Source: Adineta ricciae
Taxonomy: Eukaryota; Rotifera; Eurotatoria; Adinetida; Adinetidae
DNA length: 64,000 bases
Direction of reading: 5' to 3'
Assembly: GCA_905250025.1 (NCBI GenBank)
Contig: CAJNOJ010000177.1
Coordinates: 156,703 to 220,702 of the forward strand
Shown: piece after piece, positions 47,880 to 61,500 of the stretch
How positions within the stretch are numbered: the first letter of the stretch is position 1
How the letters are laid out: each line of letters begins with the position of its first letter
Made by a program: the position numbers and the translations under genes
The notes under the pieces: model-generated
What the model saw: the letters and a program-made list of their open reading frames with translations, nothing else
Databases searched by the model: none
Told to the model about the DNA's origin: nothing

Positions 47880-49327
47880 TCACCGATTGCTAGGCGCTTT
47901 CGTATTTGGCACTAGAAGTTTTCGAATATATCGATCGTTCTTACACGCCAAAGCGAATTGGTCCTTAGTTAAGTATCCAGATTGATCACATTCAGCTTTG
48001 GCGAAGATTTCTTGAACTTTCATGTCGATCCTCGTCGAATCATGGACATCAATGCCCATCAATTCGTAGATAGACTAAAACGAAAAAAAGCAAAATAAAA
48101 CAACGCCCGATAAACATCTATTCTGTAGGAGAATAACACATCAATATGCGTTTGAAAATGTCAAAGCAATTACACACAAAAAAAAGAGAGAAAGCTATTT
48201 GCTCTTAATGAAAAGAAATAAAAAGAAACTCAGAGTGACGAAAACTGATCACAATTCACATATAATATTATGTCAAGATTTTGACGATGATAACTCCTTT
48301 GAAACTCACCTCAACGACACATCGCATTTCACTTTCATCGATCAAACCGTTTCGATCAATGTCATACATTGAAAAGAATAATTCAGTTTTGCGCACAGGA
48401 TCTTTCGTCGATGTCATACTAACAGCAATCAGAAACTCGACAAAATCTAATCAAGATGAAAGTCACATCGTTTCTCGATATCATCATTATGACATACCTA
48501 TAAAACCTGAACCATCTTTATCAAAGACACGAAAGGCATGTTCGCAAAACTTTGCAACCTGACCTTTCTTGTAGAATTGTTTGTAAATATCAATAAACTT
48601 CGCTTTGGAGAGTCGTCCATCGGGACAATCACGCTAAAAGGAAAAAACAGAATAACGGCACGTCTAATCCAAAGATTAATCGAATCGATTGCGAACGTAC
48701 AAGAAAATCACTATGCCACAATAAGATTTGCTCTCGAGTAAATCCTGTCTCGTTCATTAAATGAATAATATCATTTTCACTAAGATCATTTGTGTAGGTT
48801 TTTTGTCGTCCGACATTCAACAATGACGAGGATCGGAGAGGTTTTCTCGCCCGTAGTTTTAATTTAGCTAACTGTTCGTCCTCGTCATTGTTCGATTTCG
48901 ATAAATATCCATTTTTTTTCACAAGGTTCGAACGAGTCAATTGTTCGCTAATTATCAGCGTTTCTTTATTATCGTGAAGAAGAACAGGATTATTATCACA
49001 ACTTGGCATCGATTTTGATGATTGTACATTCGTTGCTAATTCAATACGATTGTCTTCATGAATAGAACACGTACGATATGTTTTCGTTTCTTCTTCTTCT
49101 GCATGAATATTTTCTTCGTAATAGTAAGGTGCATTCCATTGTCGAAAGTAATGAACAGCAATAATATAAAGAGACGGTAAAAGTGTAAACATTATAAATA
49201 TAAACGAAATGGGAAGAGAATATTTCACTGATGTTACATTCCTAATGCGCGCCAGATGATTCTGATGTGTATTCTCTTCCTCGACGATGTTGTTGATCAA
49301 GTATTGTTGTGTTTCGCAACTAGACAA
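47880..49327 (-). CDS. Neuronal calcium sensor-like protein with N-terminal membrane segment
   Basis: Stop TGA 47880-47882. The first exon in frame is bounded 5' by an acceptor at 49328 (no ATG at that edge), so the true start lies upstream or at ATG 49190-49192. The N-terminal about 150 residues contain a hydrophobic helix (LPISFIFIMFTLLPSLYIIA) and an acidic/Ser-rich linker. Then the NCS core: DLSENDIIHLMNETGFTREQ, LLWHSDFLV, CPDGRLSKAKFIDIYKQFYK, DKDGSGFIDFVEFL (EF2), DIDRNGLIDESE (EF3) and a degenerate EF4 (ECDQSGYLTKDQ, Glu at 1 and Gln at 12). There is no Gly2, so no myristoylation. KChIP-type sensors in vertebrates also have variable, sometimes membrane-active, N-termini; orthology is not clear. 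Convergent with the myristoylated sensor. Confidence 0.82.
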
Positions 49328-51173
49328 AAGTAGGCCTATTCAGTATGTAGTTTGTAAAAAACCTTTTTCTCTCAATGGCGACGATGTCAATCTCAACGGT
49401 AGTACAGGATGTTATGCGAGGATTGTGTTCGTTCTGTCTATGACGTCGTTTACTAATAGCGGAGGAGAAAAAGAAAGAAAGAAAGGGAGAAGGAGAGAGA
49501 GAGAAAAGGAAAACATGCGTTCTTTCTTCTTCGTCTTCTCATCCGCCTGAGAACAACGAAGACGTTCTATGATGTTTATGGGGTATATAAAAGTAACCTT
49601 CGAGCTATATTTATGAGAAAAGGGAGCAACTGGGACCAGACAGAGTTGCTAGTGAGAAAGAAAATGGCAAAGAACGAACAAGAAGATGGATAGATAAAAA
49701 CTATAGAGATGTTTTTTATTTAAAGGAAGTATCTTTATTTCACCGAACAACTGTTCTTTCCAGTTTTTCGTTTTTCTATTTATGTTCATCAACACACATA
49801 TTTTCCTTGTTTGTACATTTATATGTCACGAAGTGTTCGATCAGATGTTAAGAATAACAGAGCAAACTAAGAATTGCTCATTCATGTACGCGAGATTGTC
49901 AATGTTTGAAAGTTCTTCGCAATCCACACATTTCCAAACGATGGTGTCTTCTAACCTTAGACATTTCATCGTCTATATCGTAGTTAATGAAAATATGTCA
50001 ATAATTTAGGTATCATTGAAGTGTCAGTAACGTAATTAATGTGTAGATTTACACACAAACACAGATGGCATCGATTCGTCGAATGATTTTATCAGTAGTC
50101 ATACAATAGATGAAGAATGACGTGATTGAGCATTTGTTTTATATCGGTGTCACTATGAATACATTGAATTTTTTGTTAATAAATATTCATTGATTCGTAG
50201 GAAATTTTCTACGTGATTATTATTATGCAGATGTGAACGTCGAGTTCATGTGGTGTTAAAGCAGACTCTAATGCATTGAATCATTCCGCTACTCATTTTG
50301 CCTTTCAAGCTGATTATTCTCTTGATTATTTAAACCTTCTAATCTACGATCTTTCTCGTTACATAACGTCGACGCATCAATCCGTTGTTTTACTGAGTTG
50401 ATGTGCCATTTCTGTACAAGATATCAATGCCAAGAACGATTCTATAAACATCAAAAGACACAGCTACTGATGATAGAAGATATTATCAGATAGAATTCCA
50501 TCGTTTGGAGTTCGATGTAAAAACAACAACATGAATCGATTGTAAATTGTACTTTTGTCGAGAAAAGGATGGTGAAAAGCACTTTGCAATAGTGTGCATG
50601 GAATTTACTAAGCAATTAATTTAGGCGTGAAATTTTGTTTTCGTTGTTATTAATAAATCTGAACAAAACATAGGCATGTTCGTTTCCAATGTTTTGTCGA
50701 ACTAAGCATAAACGAATAACTACGTAGTTATCTTGTTTTCTACGGTTGTTAATTGAATTATATTAGATTGAATATCATATGTATCTCGTTGAAATCTATT
50801 AACAAGAACATCTTGTTGATTTTTCTCAAAAGCACCTTGTGATGGTCAAATTTCTGAATCGAACTTGACTTGTGAATTGAATTTTTAGACATATCATATC
50901 CAATTCATTTGCTAACCGTTCTTCTTCGATGATATGTATTCGATCTGTAAACAGAAAACAACATATAATACTTATTTTTCCAGATATTACGATATACTTT
51001 CATCGAATCTATTAGAATCGCGTAATGGACGTAACAGACAATTAACCTGCATTGCAAACCTCGAATATATTTTTTAGTTTCACGTGAGACGCATTGAAGC
51101 GTGTTAGATGAAAACGACAAATATATTGTTTATCTCCCAATCATTCAAAAGTTCGATTTAATAAAAGGACATC
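49328..51173. other. Intergenic region between divergent genes
   Basis: About 1.85 kb. Includes a purine-rich GA tract near 49464-49512 and probably an upstream exon and promoter of the calcium sensor gene (minus) plus the promoter of the zinc-finger/lamin-tail gene (plus). No further coding exon could be supported. Confidence 0.4.
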
Positions 51174-52300
51174 ATGACAAGCGCTCCTTCGAATAGTTTT
51201 TCGAAGAAAAGTTGTTCCAAATGTGATAAAGGTACAGGAGCATTTTCGTGTGATGGTTGTCAACAATCATTCTGTTTGAAACATGTTGCTGAACATCGGC
51301 AGGAGTTGATTTCGGAAATGGACAATATTGCTTTGGAACATGATTTGATCAATGCAGATTTATGCAGTCGAACAGAGAAACAAAGTGAACATGCTCTTTT
51401 CGAACGAATTGATCAATGGGAAAAGGAATCGATTAGTAAAATCGAACAAGTTGCCCATGAATCTCGAACGATATTGAATGGAATTCTTGATGGAATTATC
51501 AATCATGGGAGAACAGCTTTGAACGAACTTTTACAAAAATTTCAACGAGCACGAGAACACGATGATTTCTTCGAAAATGATCTTGTTCGATGGAAACAGG
51601 ATTTGAAACAGCTTCGAGCAGAAATTGAATGTATGACCAATAATATCAATATGATCGATGATAGCTCGTCTTCTGTGATACGATTTATCAAGATTATGCA
51701 TACGCCGACGATGATGAATACAGTAAGGCGTTTTTGTTTTTAGTCAGGTCTCGTTTGTTGAGGTTTCATTTCCAGGAAACAACTTGGCCGGGAAATTTCA
51801 CTTGGTTTTCTGACATGAAAGCGTTGTTCTATGATCGTTCGCGTAAGATTTCAAACAATGAAAGCAATGAAACAAGGAAATATTCAACCCAAATCTATTC
51901 GAAAGGTACTTAAATGTAGAACTTTGGTTGATTAATAGAAATTTCTTTGTTTCAAGGTTCAATTTCCATTATCAAAGTGAATAATAGTAATCAATATATT
52001 GATATTGAAAACGATGGATGTGTGGAACAGGATCAAAACATGTCCGGATGGGTTTTACGTCGGGATGCAGATAGAAAAACGAAAATTATTTATAAATTTC
52101 CCGAGAATTTTCGGATTAAATCTCAATCAACACTTCGAATTTATTTCGGAAAGAAACCCAATACGGATGAAGACGATAAAGAAACAATAGTAAACGAAGA
52201 TTCCAAACCATGGGATGTTGGCTCACATATAGTTACATATCTCATTGATAATAATAGTGAAGAACGCGCATCAATAGTCCAAACATGTGTATCAATGTAA
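51174..52300 (+). CDS. Zinc-finger / coiled-coil / lamin-tail-domain protein
   Basis: Three exons: 51174-51722, 51776-51905, 51957-52300, stop TAA 52298-52300. Residues about 10-45 form the zinc module CSKC-x8-CDGC-x4-CLKH-x3-H, spaced exactly like the modules at 1-132/186-638 and 3300-3517. The middle (DQWEKESISKIEQVAHESRT and following) is a long coiled coil. The C-terminal about 120 residues (ISIIKVNNSNQYIDIENDGC, MSGWVLRRDADRKTKIIYKF, FRIKSQSTLRIYFGKK, WDVGSHIVTYLIDNNSEERA) match a lamin tail domain: the strands before and after GNW/SGW and the late W...G....L.....G.E pattern are present. This joins a TRIM-like N-terminus to a lamin-type Ig fold. No nuclear-lamin rod, no CaaX box. Function unknown; could tether to nucleic acid or the nuclear periphery. 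Confidence 0.75.
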
Positions 52301-55300
52301 ATAATCCTTTCTTGAACTCGATTTTTCCTCGAATACTTCTAACTGATTCCTACATTTGAATAAAATACACGTGTCCATCCCAGTTGATGTTTCTTTAGAA
52401 TGGCATAAGTACCATTTTAGTAATACATGAGATAGAATAACGTAAAAGGGATTGACCGACTCTCTCATCTTAATTGAACTTTTTTAATATTCATGTCAGA
52501 AATATTGACCTTGACTCCCATCTTATCCTTCTTAACTGACCGCATCATATACATAAGAAGATAAAATATGATTAGAAGTGCGATGACGTATACATTTTCT
52601 TATCATTTTAGTTCTCTGAACCACGTTATTCAAGATTAAATCATCGGTCATGTTAACAGAAAAAGAGAAGTAAAGGGCGAAAGAAAGTTATTCGGTTGAT
52701 GAAGCTTTACAAACTGAAAGGAAACGTGTGATTGACCTTCGAATGTTTTTTTTCTATTTTATTTCGTTGAAGTGCTAGAAATGAAGACAAATATTATCGA
52801 AGATACTGACATCATTATCATAATGACATTCATTATACTGGTAACTTGTGTTCTCTCGTGATAAAGAACTCGACTCTGTAGTCTATTAAGAAAATATTTC
52901 AGTCTGATTGTCATAGAACAAAGAATAGAAACAATCATTTCTTCGATTAATATCAAGGCACAACGATAGACTTGTGGTACATATCAAAGAATACTTTGAG
53001 TCCATTTTCTGAAGAGAATCTTGTCTGTCATGTGATTCAATTTATCAAAAATTCATTCTATTCATTTGATCCTTGTTTCTAATAGAATAATCATTGATAA
53101 GAAAATCTATTGAATATTGCATATGAAGTTTTGGGAAATAAATGATAAAATATTTTCTCAGATAAGACGACCATGATCAACAACTAATACATAATAAATG
53201 ACTCGAACTAAGTGTAATAACCTTGCATTTTCTTCGATAGAAAATTCTTAATGAGACATTTATCATCAAAAACAGACTCGTGTATATCTCCACAATAGCT
53301 TGTCAAAATATCTGATGTTCGTTTCCAGTTAATGACACAAATAACAATAACTAAAGAAGCGGAATAATCCAGCGTTGAACGACATAATCTTGTCAGCATG
53401 GAGAAAAAGTACTAGCACGTTCTTTAATATAGCTGATCTGTCTCTGTAGGGAGCAGACACAAGGTCAGCAAGTTAGTCCGATGATGAGTAGAACGTGCTG
53501 TTCATTCATTGAGAAGAAAAATACAATAAGGTCTAGTTATTGCATCTCATTTCTAATCAGTAGAATAAATTCGAAATCTCTTCTTTGTCTAGAGGTGCTT
53601 AACATCAGTACATCTAATCGCTTTCCGCTATGGTAGAATGTCAAGAGATATTCGTCTTATGTCCTACGATGCAAATCGACATCCGTTTTACATCGATTTA
53701 GACGACACGATAATTTAATTTGTTCGTATACATATGTGATTTTTCTTTTTTGTCTTCGATTTTCTGACCTTCAATAAACACTGATCATTGACCCATTCCA
53801 ATCGTGTTAACCATTGACACCTATTTATGTTGCCTGTCCTTTTTTTCATAGAAGCACTTAGAGTGACAGAAGGTGTTACATACAATATGTGTGCACAATT
53901 TCAATAATCGTTGTGATACTCAATAAAATCAAATTCATTGTATCCGCCCTCTTTAGTCATTGTCTCCCTTTCTTTTCTCTTAATGTCATCGAACTATCAA
54001 CTTGAAGCTAGACGTCTGTCATTTAAATACTGAATCATTTTCAGTTTCTTCTTTGACTTAGTGGAAGAAAAGACTCTTAATGGGTATATCAATGGCCTTG
54101 TTCGACTGATGCATGTTGATGTACATCCATGAAGCGAGGAAAAAAAAACGTCGATCGATCGAGAAGTGAAGCCGGAAACCAACACTCTGTAAAACAGCAT
54201 CATCAACATGTAATAGAAATAGAAACCTTATTGAAAATAAATCGACAGTGTCAGCGGCAATACTATGCCACTAAACATACTCATCATATCTTCACAATCT
54301 CAAGAACATGACACACTTCGTTGTATTATCTTTGCTTTAGTACATATATGTATGTGAGTGAGTGAGTAGATGGTACCATTTGGGACTACGAAAGCAAAGA
54401 ATGAACACTCTAATGACTGCAATTAGCCATTCTTGCTTTTGTATATGCATACATACACATGATGGTCACTCGCCACAAGGAGAATGAGAGTGAGAGAGAG
54501 AAAAAACTACATATGTGAAAGAATTGATATCGTATGTAAGTAAAAGAAGATGGAGAAAATTTCATTTCAATTGATCAATCTTTTCTCTCATCGATTATCA
54601 TTGAAATGTCGTCAGCGTATTTGAAATTCGAAACATATAGATATAAAAGAGTAAACGATAGGCCGTCTCTCAATGAGAATGATGAAGACAAGCGAATGGT
54701 CATCATTCTCTCATTTGACACAATTCTCTGTTTTTTTTATGCAATCTCATCAGCAAACCAACAACAGTTGCTTGTCAATTTCGAATCTAATAGTTAATGG
54801 AGCTCGTTACGCACTGAACAACTTGTCATTTAGCGAATAAAGATATATTTATATGTTCAGAAGCATTCTGATAGATAACAACAAGCAAACTTTGAATTAA
54901 TGGGATGTCACATATAACGTTTTGATAGCCCTGAACCACACTAGCACTCGTTGTCTCGCGTTCACTAGAACAACTATGAAAAGATGGATTATTCTTTCTT
55001 CTTTCTCTTCTTTCTTTTTCTCCTTCGTCTTCATTTTGTCGTTCTTGCTCTCATGAGCTCTTTCTCTTCTCTCCCCTCTTTGTCTTACTCCTTTCTCGAT
55101 CGTCTCTAATTAGGAACGAAGAGATGATTTGACTTTCGGTCTGCATTACAACAGCCATAACTTTTTTTCTTCCCTCCCTTCTTTACACTATAAAGTTTAT
55201 TTGTCTTATATAGACTCAGAGAGAGAGAGAGAGAGTGCGCGCGCACATGCAAGAGGGACAATCAGTATACTTTACTACTAAGACGACCAGCAGCAGCAGT

Positions 55301-55572
55301 ACTTCTACCATCATATTCTTCTATGTAGCCTTATATTTGTTATTCTAACAGTGCAACCGGTGTTCATATTTATTTCTTTTCTTCCTTTTTCAGTTCGTTC
55401 ATTTTCACCTTATTCTTTCTCTCCTCTTCTCTTTCTCTCTTGATCCCTCATATATTTGATACACATTGTGTACAAGCGATATAGATAGTGATTCAGTATC
55501 GACAAGTGTCTTGTATGTCAATTTAGATGATGTTATCCGCCTGTGCAATGGTGATAATTTTTTGCGATTCAA
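52301..55572. other. Gene-poor stretch ahead of the Dscam-like gene
   Basis: About 3.3 kb, the longest gap in the window. I found only scattered microsatellites (GA run about 55216-55246, GTGAGT repeats near 54356) and weak open frames. It likely contains regulatory sequence and 5' UTR of the large receptor gene. No transposon ends, RNA gene or coding exon was seen. Confidence 0.45.
55216..55246. repeat. (GA)n followed by (GC)n dinucleotide repeat
   Basis: A run of GA units passing directly into alternating G and C; the alternating purine-pyrimidine part could adopt Z-DNA. It lies about 330 nt upstream of the Dscam-like start codon. Confidence 0.7.
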
Positions 55573-58500
55573 GATGAAAATGAAGATAATCATTGGTATT
55601 CTACTTTGCCTTGTCCTTTATCTGCAAGGTAAGATCTTTTGTCGTTTTCATTGTCTTATTTCATAGTATAATTTGTCATCTTTATTCAGTGAGAGAACAT
55701 CGCATATTGCACTGATGAGAACGTGTATACGTATTCTGCAGATTGCATCATTAACGTGTACATACATTGTTATCTAGTGAATGTTAGCAGCTGAAATAGC
55801 AGAGGAAGTCTAACTAGATGACGAATGCATATTTAAATGACGGACAGAAGAATATAAAAAAAAAGGATGACAAGGTCAGCAGTGGAAGTAGAATGCTGCT
55901 TCTGAAATTCTATGACATGCCTGAATGGATCATTTTCTTTTTCTATTTAACATGTGTATGAAACTTCTTCTTTTGACGTAGTTTCGATTACCTAACTCTT
56001 TTCATCTGCATATGTATATATGTTAAAAAGAAAACTAGAAATCCCTATAGACTAACTGTGAGCAGGGAACAGCTGGCCGGTAACGCAAAAGAAGAAGAAG
56101 AAGAACATAATTATTCAAGTGTGAGCTTTGATTAAATATGGTTACATAAAGAAATAACAGCGAAACGATTGTTTATTTGTTCGTTCAATTCGTTTAGATG
56201 TCGTGACAATTGATCTTCCAATCGGACCGAGTTTCGTGTCGACGATCACAACAAAACAAAAACTGTATTACAACAATTTGGGTATACGACTCGATTGTTC
56301 AGCAAATGGCACTCCATTACCAAAATTAACATGGTTCCGAACGAATGGTAGTGATGATCGGCCGTCAACATTTGTCCAATCTTCTGAACTTATGTGAGAC
56401 ATCTTATCTTGTTTTCTTTTTGTCTTCCCCTGTTCAGTTGTTAATCATNAAAGACAATGAGACAGAATCTCTTCTTTTGTAGGACCAAGATCGAAATACA
56501 ATTTATTATCCAATCAGAATTTAATTATACATAATATAACTAAAGCAGACGATAATCGAACTTATGCTTGTATTGTCGATAATCAAATTGATAATGACAG
56601 ACGACAGAGTCGATTTAAATCATTGCGCGTTCGAGGTAAGATTTCATTTGATTGATCTTTTGTTGAAATATGAAATGTATCTAGATCGTTCACCATTCGG
56701 ACCGGAATTATCGATTTCAAATAATACGGAATACCGAGCTGTAGCAGGTAATCTAATCGAGCTACCTTGTGGCGTGGCATCTGTGTCAAGTCATGCTCGA
56801 GTATCATGGTGGAAGAATGATGTGGAGATGAGTGATATATCTGACAAAGTTTATAATAATTCGTTAATTCTTCAACTTTCGAATACATCTTCGAGTGACT
56901 CAGGCAATTATGCATGTCGAATCGATGATGAATCAAGTGGACGTATCATCTCCTCGATGACTTTAAAAGTTGATCGTAAGTGAAATTCGTCTTCTTATCT
57001 TTCATTCGAAAATTTCCATTTTCAAGTTCCTATTCAATGTAAAATGTCTGTGGAACACACGACTATCACTGCTGGATCAACTACTGAACTAATTTGTACA
57101 ACAAATTCCATCAGACCATCATCTTTTTCATGGCAATGGTATCACAATTCCAATTTACTATCATCAAAAACGAACCGTTATATTATAACTAATTCAACTC
57201 GAGCAGACATGGGCATGTATCAATGTTGTTATCTAACCAGTTCATCAGATTTAAGTACTTGTTGTGCACAAAGTCAAATTCGTGTCATCCGTAAGTGACT
57301 GGCTTTTTCTTCTTCTCACAATGACAGTTTCGATAAACAAAAATGTTCATTAGCACGTATACATTCTTCTCCCATTACCGGAAGTGATTGTCTTTCAACA
57401 CATGTTCATCTGGTAGAATTCTCCTCTAAACAAACTTTGTCTATCTATTTAGATTCACCGCCTTTTATCCTAACCGCTGAGCAGACATATTCAAATATTA
57501 TTATAATGCCATCAAACAATACCTCACATGTTCCAATTGATCTTAATTTGACTCTTTATGCTGATCCACTGCCGACCATCGAACTTTACAAAGATGGACA
57601 ACAATTGATTTCTCAGAATCGAATGGAAGTCTTACCATCCCGTGATCTATTCACTCATTATCGAATATATGTGTCCAATTTAAATGAAACAGGTCTCTAT
57701 GAATATCGTATAAACAACTCATTTGGTTCAATCACCTATTCAAAACATTTGAATATTGAAAAACAAAAACCTTTTCTTCAAATCATACCAAATCAAACAG
57801 TAACATCGGGAAAAGAATTTGTTCTTGCTTGTTACGTGTCTGGTCAACCGAATCTTCAACTCAAATGGATCGATCAGCTCACTAAACAAGTTCTAAACAC
57901 TTCCCTAACATCACCAATCCTTCTTCGAACAACAACAATCAAATCTAACATCTACACTTGTCAAGGAAACAATCCGTACGGAGAAAGTTCTCAATCAGTT
58001 TATGTATCCATTCAAATTCCTGCGAAGATTCTATCCTCCACAACGAACAGAACGATGAAAATCAACGAGACATTGAATATCGCATGTGTAGCAGAAGGTG
58101 ATCATCAACTAGAATTAAAATTAACAAGTCCTCAATCGAACAATTTTTACTTGATTGAAACGAAGAGTGACTATAGGAAGACCTTGTCGTTTACAATTGA
58201 ACATGTTCATATGTCTGATCATGGTTTGTATGAATGCTATGCAAAGAATAACTATTCGGAAGATCGTTCTCGATTTGAAATTATCGTGCAAAACGTTCCG
58301 AATCAAATTGAAAAAGTTTTCATTGAAAATTCCAATCGAATTTCATGGATCAAACCATTCGATGGTAATGCAAATATTGTTCAATACATCCTTCGTGTTC
58401 AATACAAACAAGGTAGCTTTATCATTTCCCCACGACTCAATTTTTCATACCTAAGCATTTAGGAATGACATGGTCAAATGAAACGATCATTGCAGTCAAT

Positions 58501-61500
58501 GGTACTGATCGAACATCTTATTCTTTTGAAAACTATTATTCGAAATGTTCGATGTCCATAACTATCGAAGCAGTAAATCCAATTGGTTCATCATTACCAA
58601 GTGCTCCTTTGCATTTTCAAATAAATCCTCAACGTAGCTATTCATCTCCTAAACATACAATCATTCATCTCTTTTTCATTTAGAACTATTAATCACTCCA
58701 TCGAATCTCACAGCAATCGATATTTCATCCAAAAGTGTGATGCTCTCCTGGCAGGTATGCAGTTTTTTTTTTATAATGGAAATTTGTAAGCAACTCACGA
58801 ACTGTATGTTTTCCTAAGTACCCATCATTTCAATTGTGTGACAATTCATTCATCGAATATATCATCGAACTCTATGATGAATACACTCAAATCTTATTCG
58901 AAACTTACCGAACGAATAGTACATTGTTAACAATCAATGATTTAAAAAGTTCTACTGGATATAGCTTGGTTGTCTATGCAAGAAATGAGGTAGGACCAAG
59001 TCCAAAATCTCAACCATTAATGATTCAAACACTAGAGAGTGGTATGTTTCTTCTCGAACAGAAAATAGAAAGAAAAAAAATGTATTCTTTTCAGTTCCGT
59101 TGGCGATGATAACAGATTTAACAGCAATATTATTGAACACAACATCAGTCCATTTGACTTGGACATTTGAAAATGATGCTGTGCAATTCCTAAATGGAAA
59201 ATTTCGAGCGTTTGCAGTTGCAATCTATGAACAATTCAGTAAGACACGGAAGTTCATCTGCTTTGGAAAAACAAGAATCTTTTTCAGATATGTCAACATT
59301 TCGAACAATGGAAACGATCAATCCGAGTCTTATTATCGATAATCTTCATTCATCTTCTCAATACTATATGTCAGTAGCTGTTTGTAATTACTTCGATTGC
59401 GGTCCATCATCCTTAGCAATCCGTGTAGAAACGCCGTTATCGAGTAAGTTGTTCTCTGATTCGGATTTATGACCTTTCGCTTTGTGTAGATTTAGATATG
59501 TCGCGTATGATCGTTCATCCCATCACGAAACCACTCGTTCTGGATTGTCCATCGACAAATTCATGGTCACGCAGGTATTTCTCATAACCGGTAGTTGAAT
59601 TTCATTCCATTTAATGTATTCTTTAGTGGAAAATCAATTCATGAATATATTTTAAACAACAATTCGCTATTCATGCCTCATCCAAAACTCGATGACACAT
59701 ATAGTGAATATTATTGTGGATCAAAGCAATACGTCATTCGATTCTACGGTATATCAATTCAGTTCATCAGAAATTTGACTTCGTAGTTTACTTTCAGATA
59801 AACCAGCTCCTGTTTTAACTAAAATTCATTACACAACATCGAATGAGATTGGTTTGAAACTTCGTTATTCATCTGATATCATCGAAAGTCTGACAATAAC
59901 TTATAAATCCAAGCAAAATTCGTTTGTCAATGAAATTCATATATCTCCTCCGTCGCCAACGATTCAGTTAACAAATCTTTCATGTGGAAATACATATGAC
60001 ATCGTTGTCTTGGCGAAGAATCAAGCAGGATTCAGTATAAGCGATTCGATCATTGGAAAAACCGATGGTTCAAGTATGTAAATCTTAATTAAATCAATTG
60101 AACTCAAATTTACTTTTATTTTAATAGTTCCGACATTGATACAATCGAAAGAGTTGATCGAAACGATCACAGATCATTTCATTATTTTGAATATGTCAAA
60201 TTGGTTGATAAATCAATGTTCGATTATATCGTTTGAAATCGAAATATCTCCCGTACGAAACTCGACTGAACAAGCGCTTCATCAATTCTACTCGTTCAAA
60301 AATCATTTGAAATCAATCCAAATTGACAATCTTCAATCAAATCAAGATTATCAATTGCAAATTAAAGTGAACAGTCAAGCTGGTGAAATAATCAAAATCG
60401 TTTCCTTCCGAACAACAAATGATCAAAACTTAACAAAGTCAAGATCACCAAATTATTACATCATTATCATAATTATCGCTGCTTCATGTCTTCTCGCACT
60501 TATTTCATCCATCACTGTCTTTATCTCCATCAAATTCTGTCGATTACATTGGAAAAATGCTGGTAAGTGTTCCGAAATCGGTTTCTTACCAAGAAAAACT
60601 TCTGATTGACTATTTAGATATATTTATTGGTCAAACAAGAAAACTAAAACCAGTCATTTGCTCATCATATCCTCATCATCATTACCACGGGAAATGGTTA
60701 ACAAGTAACAATGAATTTACCATTGAAAATTACACTGATAGTCAAATTGAGAATAGTACTCGGCCGTATAGCTACGCTTCAGGTATATTCGATCTTTTCT
60801 CGATGTTCAATTCGAAGTAATTCTGTTTATTGTAGAAGATTCCCAGGGAAATATTAATCCATATGCAGTAACTGGTTGGACATCGAATTGTAAAGAACAA
60901 ATTGATCATAGTGCATTGTGGAGAGATAATAAACATGCACATTGTCTTATCGATCCCACAGGTAAGTCGATAATTTGATATAAAACAATTGATTCGATCT
61001 TTCAAATAGATCTTCGTCCATCAACAACTCCTTCGGAACGATACTTTCGTCCAATTATCTTAGAATCCTCCTCACTTGATAACGAAGAAGCTTGTAAACG
61101 CAATCCTCTTGTACAAATTCCTTCTCAATATTCCTTATCAAATCAACAACACCCACCCCAGGCGTCTTCAAGTGTTCTTTCAACTGTTTCCTCGTCTCAG
61201 GGTGAACTTTTTTCTGCATTTACACTTGTTCCCTCATCAAAACAAACAACATTAAATACAAAAAAATACTCGAATAATAATCATATCCTAGCTGATCAAA
61301 GTTCATCATCTGCTGACTCCGGTGTTCATTCATCTTATACTCAAAGTCCAATTACCAAACATTCATATCGAAAGTTCGTCATTCATTCTCATTCGGATTC
61401 ATCATTGAATTAAACTTACCTTTAGATGTCATACCCATGGATTTTCATATGATCGTCCATCGTCAGCAGATGCCAATGATGATCAAGAGAAACACTTGTA

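Noticed and set aside
56397..56530. Apparent frame break between the first Ig exons of the Dscam-like gene, near the ambiguous base at 56449
   Set aside because: Using the acceptor just before AATCTC restores the frame (IISSFVGPRSKYN), so no break is needed.
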